Part shown: in pieces, positions 7,305 through 10,644 of the stretch | Layout of the letters: each line of letters opens with the position of its first letter | Numbering within the stretch: position 1 is the stretch's first letter | NCBI GenBank assembly: GCA_001804025.1 | Contig: MHFC01000128.1 | Coordinates: forward strand, 14,998-25,641 | Length of the DNA: 10,644 nucleotides | DNA from: Omnitrophica bacterium GWA2_52_8 | GTDB lineage: Bacteria > Omnitrophota > Omnitrophia > Omnitrophales > Aquincolibacteriaceae | Direction of reading: 5' to 3' | Notes under the pieces: generated by a model | The model's input: the letters and a program-made list of their open reading frames with translations, nothing else | Told to the model about the DNA's origin: nothing | Databases searched by the model: none | Translations under genes and position numbers: made by a program

Positions 7305-7616
7305 TTACCATTTGAGTAACGTGATTTCATCCGTCAGCACGGTTTTACGGACCCGGAAGAGCGCCAGAACGAGCGCGAGGCCGACGACTGCCGCGGCCGC
7401 CGCGAGCGCGATGACAAAAATCGCAAAGATTTGTCCGGTTTCCGGGGATGCCGATGTGCTGCGTGAGAACGCAACCAGATTGACGTTGACAGCGTTTAAA
7501 ATCATCTCGATCGAAATCAAAATTCCGATAATGTTGCGCCGCACGAGGATTCCGTAGATACCGATCGTGAATAGCACTGCGCCGAAAATCAAATAATGTT
7601 CCAGTGGAATGATCAT
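7305..7616 (-). CDS. nuoK: NADH-quinone oxidoreductase subunit K
   Basis: 103 residues, three predicted helices, the size of E. coli NuoK (100). NuoK helps form the charged central axis of the complex I membrane arm, next to NuoJ and NuoN. The conserved glutamate of helix 2 is present as E37 in ILISIEMILNAVNVNLVAF. In helix 3, where family members normally read AAAEaavGLAL, this protein reads LAAAAAVVGLAL: the second conserved glutamate (E72 in E. coli) is replaced by alanine at residue 75 (codon GCG). AAGGA (7623-7627 on the minus strand) is six bases before the ATG. The start overlaps the nuoJ stop as ATGA, so the two are translationally coupled. Confidence 0.97.
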   Translation of the reverse strand: MIIPLEHYLIFGAVLFTIGIYGILVRRNIIGILISIEMILNAVNVNLVAFSRSTSASPETGQIFAIFVIALAAAAAVVGLALVLALFRVRKTVLTDEITLLKW

Positions 7617-8128
7617 AACGGATCCTTTTTTGCGATGACGATTGCGCCCAGAAGCGCGGAAATCAGGACGACCGAAATCACTTCAAACGGAAAGACGTAA
7701 GTTGTCATCAGCGCTTGGCCCAGGTCCATGACAGAAACATGCGGGACGGTCCCGGCGGCTTTGACGGGCCAGGGTGTCGTATAAATAAGTTTTGCCATTA
7801 AAGTCAAAAATGCAAGGCCGCCCAGGAAGGCAGGCGCGCTCAGGTTATTGTGCTGACGCACATTCGGGTCGCTCAGGCGCTGCGTGAGCATGATCGCAAA
7901 AATGACAAGCGTCATCACGGCGCCGACATAAATCAAAATATGCGCCAGCGCCAGAAAATCGGCGCGCAGCGAAATAAAAATTCCGGCAATACCGAGTAAC
8001 GTTCCGATAAAAGCCAGGGCCGCATGGAAGATGTTGGGCAAATTAACGGCCGCGAGGGCCGCGAATACGCTGAGAGCCATCACCAGGTAAATTCCAATCT
8101 GGATGCCGGTTTGCATTTCGCTTATCAT
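7613..8128 (-). CDS. nuoJ: NADH-quinone oxidoreductase subunit J
   Basis: 171 residues with five hydrophobic segments, as expected for NuoJ. The family mark is in helix 3, AHILIYVGAVMTLVIFAIML (62-81), whose YVGA (67-70) is part of a helix known to change shape during complex I turnover. It works with NuoK, NuoA and NuoH where the membrane arm joins the quinone site. The start at 8128 follows the nuoH stop by three bases; GGA lies a few bases upstream inside nuoH. A second in-frame ATG at 8116 is possible but has no better ribosome site. Its stop overlaps the nuoK start by four bases. Confidence 0.95.
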   Translation of the reverse strand: MISEMQTGIQIGIYLVMALSVFAALAAVNLPNIFHAALAFIGTLLGIAGIFISLRADFLALAHILIYVGAVMTLVIFAIMLTQRLSDPNVRQHNNLSAPAFLGGLAFLTLMAKLIYTTPWPVKAAGTVPHVSVMDLGQALMTTYVFPFEVISVVLISALLGAIVIAKKDPL

Positions 8129-8131
8129 GAA

Positions 8132-9283
8132 TTATTCCGCAAAAGTGTAGACCCGTTTTTCGGGCGTATAGCGTTGATTAAGCCGGACCAAGCCTTCATA
8201 AGACGCAATCACAAGCGCGATAGAACCGGCAATTTTGATCCAACCGTGCGTGAAATGCCAGAATCCCGCGATCAGGATATTGGCGAGCGTCATCGGCAGA
8301 AGCAGTTTCCAAGCCAGTCCCATTAACTGGTCGATCCGGAACCGGGGAAGCGTGCCGCGAAACCAGATCATCACAAAAATCAGGGAATAAGTTTTCAGGA
8401 AAAACCACAGCCATGAGGGCAGAAATCCCGGACCCTGCCAGCCGCCGAGAAACAGCGTGGTGCAAATCGCCGAGACGGTGAAGGAGTTCATGAACTCCGC
8501 CATGTAAAAGAGCGCGAATTTCATGCCGCTGTATTCTGTGTGAAATCCGGCGATGATTTCGGATTCGGCCTCAGCCAGGTCGAAGGGGGAGCGGTTGCAT
8601 TCGGCCACCCCGCAAAGAAAAAAGATGATAAAGCCCGCAAATCCCCAGGGTGTCAGCGCAAACCATTGAAGGCCGCCCCAGCCGGACTGGGCCGTCACAA
8701 TATCGTTTGTCGAGAGACTGCCGGTAAGCATCAGTACGGGGACGGCCGCGAGCACCATCGGCACTTCATAGGAGATCATCTGGGCGATCACACGCATGCC
8801 GCCGAGAAGCGCGTATTTGTTGCGCGAGCCCCAGCTTGCCATAAAGATCGGAATCGCAGAAGTGGAAGAGACGGCAATAAAATACAGAAACCCGATGTTG
8901 AGATTGACGGGGGTCATGTTGCGGCCGAACGGGATCACGGCAAATACAAGCAGTGCGGGCATGACGATCAATACCGGCGCGAGAAAATGCAGGACACCGT
9001 CGGCGCGAAGGGGGACGATGTCTTCTTTTGTGAGCATTTTAATGCCGTCGGCGATCGGCTGCAGAACGCCCCATTTGCCGACCCGGTTCGGACCCGGACG
9101 GTTTTGCATGCGGCCCACGACTTTACGCTCAAGCAGTGTCAGATACATCATCGTTACGGGGCCGAGGATCGCGATGGCTGTGATGCTGATCAAAACCGAA
9201 TGCACAACAAGCGCCCAATCGGGAAGGAACCGGCCCAGTTGATCCAGTATCCCTGATTTTAATGTGACAAAAATTTGGTCCAT
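8132..9283 (-). CDS. nuoH: NADH-quinone oxidoreductase subunit H
   Basis: 383 residues, longer than the 325 of E. coli; extra length is at the N-terminus and near the C-terminus. NuoH is the membrane subunit that, with NuoB and NuoD, forms the quinone chamber and passes conformational or proton signals to the pumps. Highly conserved blocks are intact: ERKVVGRMQNRPGPNRVG (52-69), QPIADGIKMLTKED (75-88), GSRNKYALLGGMRVIAQM (152-169) followed by ISYEVPM, CNRSPFDLAEAESEIIAGF (229-247) followed by HTEYSGM with its acidic residues, and RGTLPRFRIDQLM (309-321). The ribosome site is weak (GGA four bases before the ATG). A 50-base gap separates it from nuoI upstream, and nuoJ begins three bases after its stop. 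Confidence 0.97.
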   Translation of the reverse strand: MDQIFVTLKSGILDQLGRFLPDWALVVHSVLISITAIAILGPVTMMYLTLLERKVVGRMQNRPGPNRVGKWGVLQPIADGIKMLTKEDIVPLRADGVLHFLAPVLIVMPALLVFAVIPFGRNMTPVNLNIGFLYFIAVSSTSAIPIFMASWGSRNKYALLGGMRVIAQMISYEVPMVLAAVPVLMLTGSLSTNDIVTAQSGWGGLQWFALTPWGFAGFIIFFLCGVAECNRSPFDLAEAESEIIAGFHTEYSGMKFALFYMAEFMNSFTVSAICTTLFLGGWQGPGFLPSWLWFFLKTYSLIFVMIWFRGTLPRFRIDQLMGLAWKLLLPMTLANILIAGFWHFTHGWIKIAGSIALVIASYEGLVRLNQRYTPEKRVYTFAE

Positions 9284-9322
9284 AAAATCCGTTTAAAGTT
9301 CAGTTGAAATAAAGACCCACCG

Positions 9323-9339
9323 GCCTGTTTTAATCAGGC
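9323..9339 (-). other. small hairpin at the nuoI-nuoH junction
   Basis: GCCTG (9323-9327) pairs with CAGGC (9335-9339) over a seven-base loop that includes the last base or two of the nuoI stop. In the transcript the hairpin spans the end of nuoI and the start of the 50-base gap before nuoH. There is no clean U run after it, so it is a weak terminator at most; it could instead be a processing or stability element. Confidence 0.3.
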
Positions 9340-9936
9340 TGCCGGACTATTTGGCGCTGCCGGCGGCGTTGGTTTTGGGGCCGCTGCTTTTGCCGCCACG
9401 GCCGCCGCGGCCGCTTTTTTCTTTTCTTCCGCCTCGTGCCTGCGCGCGTCCACTGCCGACGCATTAGTCGGCCTTATTTTCCGGAAATATTCGTTTGATT
9501 TCAGCAGATCGTCCTTGTGATAAAGCAGTTTGTCATGACGGTCAGCGTTGGCAATTTCGAAATCGTGGTCCATATAGATGGCGTCAAAAGGGCAGGCCTC
9601 TTCGCAAAAACCGCAGTTCATACAGACCGTGAGGTCGATGTCAAAGGTTGCCGGACGCTTGAGCGGGCGGCCTTCCTTGTCGAATTCACGAACAATATAA
9701 ATGCATTTCGGCGGACATTCCTTGGCGCAGATGTCGCAGGCGACGCAGCGCAGGTTGTCCGGAGTGTTATCAAACACAAGAAATGGGAAATTGCGGAAGT
9801 TTTCCTTTTCCGGGAGCCGTTTTTCGGGATACTGGACCGTAAACAAGCCGCCTTCGTCAGGCCCTTTAAAATAAGATGACGTAAAATTTTTCAGCGTGAC
9901 GAGCATGCCTTTTAAAATACCGGAACCGAATATCAT
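9334..9936 (-). CDS. nuoI: NADH-quinone oxidoreductase subunit I (2 x [4Fe-4S] ferredoxin-like)
   Basis: 200 residues from ATG 9936, chosen because AAAGAGG (9942-9948, minus strand) is five bases upstream; an upstream start at 9963 would add nine residues and leave this ribosome site inside the gene. NuoI carries clusters N6a and N6b, which pass electrons toward NuoB and the quinone. Both eight-iron motifs are complete: C64, C67, C70, C74 followed by P, and C105, C108, C111, C115 followed by P. The N-terminal amphipathic region (about 1-25) contacts the membrane arm. After the conserved core ending near residue 156 comes an unusual tail of about 44 residues, rich in alanine, lysine, glutamate and proline. 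The gene lies upstream of nuoH, the reverse of the common H-I order. Confidence 0.96.
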   Translation of the reverse strand: MIFGSGILKGMLVTLKNFTSSYFKGPDEGGLFTVQYPEKRLPEKENFRNFPFLVFDNTPDNLRCVACDICAKECPPKCIYIVREFDKEGRPLKRPATFDIDLTVCMNCGFCEEACPFDAIYMDHDFEIANADRHDKLLYHKDDLLKSNEYFRKIRPTNASAVDARRHEAEEKKKAAAAAVAAKAAAPKPTPPAAPNSPAA

Positions 9937-9941
9937 GGAAA

Positions 9942-9948
9942 CCTCTTT
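9942..9948 (-). promoter_or_regulatory. ribosome binding site of nuoI
   Basis: AAAGAGG on the minus strand, in the 46-base gap between nuoD and nuoI and five bases before ATG 9936. It favours that start over the in-frame ATG at 9963. Confidence 0.65.
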
Positions 9949-9982
9949 TTGACCAGGCTGCAACCCAAACTGTCGATACCGG

Positions 9983-10644
9983 TCAGTGGTCGACTTCTCC
10001 CAATACGATGTCCACAGAACCTAAAATCACAATGGCGTCCGCAATTTTACTGCCGATACACATATCTTCGAGAATTGTCAGGTTGATCAGCGAAGGCGAG
10101 CGGACATGATAACGCCAGGGCTGCGGCGTGCCGTCGCTCATCACATAAAAACCAAGTTCGCCCTTCGGCGCTTCGACCCGTCCGTAGGCCTCGCCGACGG
10201 GCGGCTTGAAATTGCGGGGGGCCTTAAGAAACGGCGCCATTTTTTTACTGATAGTTTCGCCGGCGGGGATGTCCTTCAGCGCTTGCTCGATGATTTTGAG
10301 CGATTCATGCATTTCCAGGACGCGGACATAGTAGCGGTCAAAAACATCGCCCTTTTGTCCGAGCGGGACACGGAATTTGAAACGGTTATAAACGGAATAC
10401 CCGTCGATTTTACGGATGTCATAGTTAACGCCCGAGGCCCTTAGCATGGGGCCCGTAATGCTGGCGTTGACGGCAAGTTCTGCGGGGAGAACACCCACAT
10501 TCTGCGTCCGCATGCAGAGGATTTCGTTGCCGGTGAGCAGGTTCTCGAATTCTTCGAGAAATTTTGGAAAGCGGAGAATAATGGATTTAATCTTTTCAAG
10601 ATGGGTTTCGGTCAAGTCCCGCTTAACGCCGCCGAAACGCAGGT
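9983..10644 (-). CDS. nuoD: NADH-quinone oxidoreductase subunit D, C-terminal part (5' end beyond the window)
   Basis: The frame is open to the right edge, giving about 220 residues of the C-terminal half; full NuoD is about 400. A TTG at 10613-10615 is not the start, because the residues before it (RFGGVKRD) also match the family. NuoD is a peripheral-arm subunit related to the large subunit of [NiFe] hydrogenases and builds the quinone site with NuoB and NuoH. Visible family blocks are GVLPAELAVNASITGPMLRASG, VPLGQKGDVFDRYYVRVLEM, PPVGEAYGRVEAPKGELGFY, SDGTPQPWRYHVRSPS and the final VILGSVDIVLGEVD. The quinone-site histidine and tyrosine lie in the missing N-terminal part, and whether nuoC is fused to it cannot be seen. 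nuoI begins 46 bases after its stop. Confidence 0.96.
   Translation of the reverse strand, partial: LRFGGVKRDLTETHLEKIKSIILRFPKFLEEFENLLTGNEILCMRTQNVGVLPAELAVNASITGPMLRASGVNYDIRKIDGYSVYNRFKFRVPLGQKGDVFDRYYVRVLEMHESLKIIEQALKDIPAGETISKKMAPFLKAPRNFKPPVGEAYGRVEAPKGELGFYVMSDGTPQPWRYHVRSPSLINLTILEDMCIGSKIADAIVILGSVDIVLGEVDH

Noticed and set aside
7298..7330. nuoL start at 7330
   Set aside because: It would overlap nuoK by 26 bases and add a polar leader not typical of NuoL; 7297 gives the family-like N-terminus.
8540..9256. Open frame of 238 codons on the plus strand inside nuoH
   Set aside because: Antisense shadow of a fully conserved nuoH; no recognisable domain and no ribosome site.
10613..10615. 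TTG as the start of the right-edge gene
   Set aside because: Residues upstream of it in the same frame still match NuoD, so the gene continues past the window edge.

Overview
The window is a piece of bacterial chromosome with two blocks facing each other. On the minus strand, from the right edge down to position 2446, lies an unbroken run of respiratory complex I (NADH:quinone oxidoreductase) genes. Read 5'->3' the order is nuoD (start beyond the edge), nuoI, nuoH, nuoJ, nuoK, nuoL, nuoM, nuoN. On the plus strand, from the left edge to 2413, are the tail of a multi-pass membrane protein, a RimK-like ATP-grasp ligase, and small zinc-ribbon membrane proteins of unknown function. The blocks converge at 2414-2445. 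No rRNA, tRNA, CRISPR, insertion sequence or phage gene was seen.

The nuo genes are packed like one operon: gaps of 1-9 bases, or a 4-base ATGA overlap, between most neighbours, and 46 and 50 bases on either side of nuoI. NuoH, J, K, L, M and N form the proton-pumping membrane arm, NuoI carries two [4Fe-4S] clusters, and NuoD forms part of the quinone site. Two things are unusual. There is no nuoE, nuoF or nuoG between nuoD and the membrane genes, and nuoI precedes nuoH instead of following it. The key charged residues of NuoL, NuoM and NuoN are present, but NuoK has alanine where the family's second conserved membrane glutamate belongs.

The left block starts with the C-terminus of a protein resembling the 7TM proteins that accompany 'alpha-L-glutamate ligase-related' ATP-grasp enzymes, followed five bases later by that ATP-grasp gene. 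This is a recurring pair without an established substrate. After a 160-base gap holding three 9-base tandem repeats come a zinc-ribbon/two-helix protein and a zf-TFIIB-like protein. The latter is split by a -1 frame change at a run of eight A; restoring the frame rebuilds a complete second zinc finger. These small genes look AT-richer than the nuo genes.

Organism: a respiring bacterium of moderate GC. The content would suit an uncultured lineage such as Omnitrophota or another PVC-related or deltaproteobacterial group, but nothing here fixes the phylum and this is only a guess.
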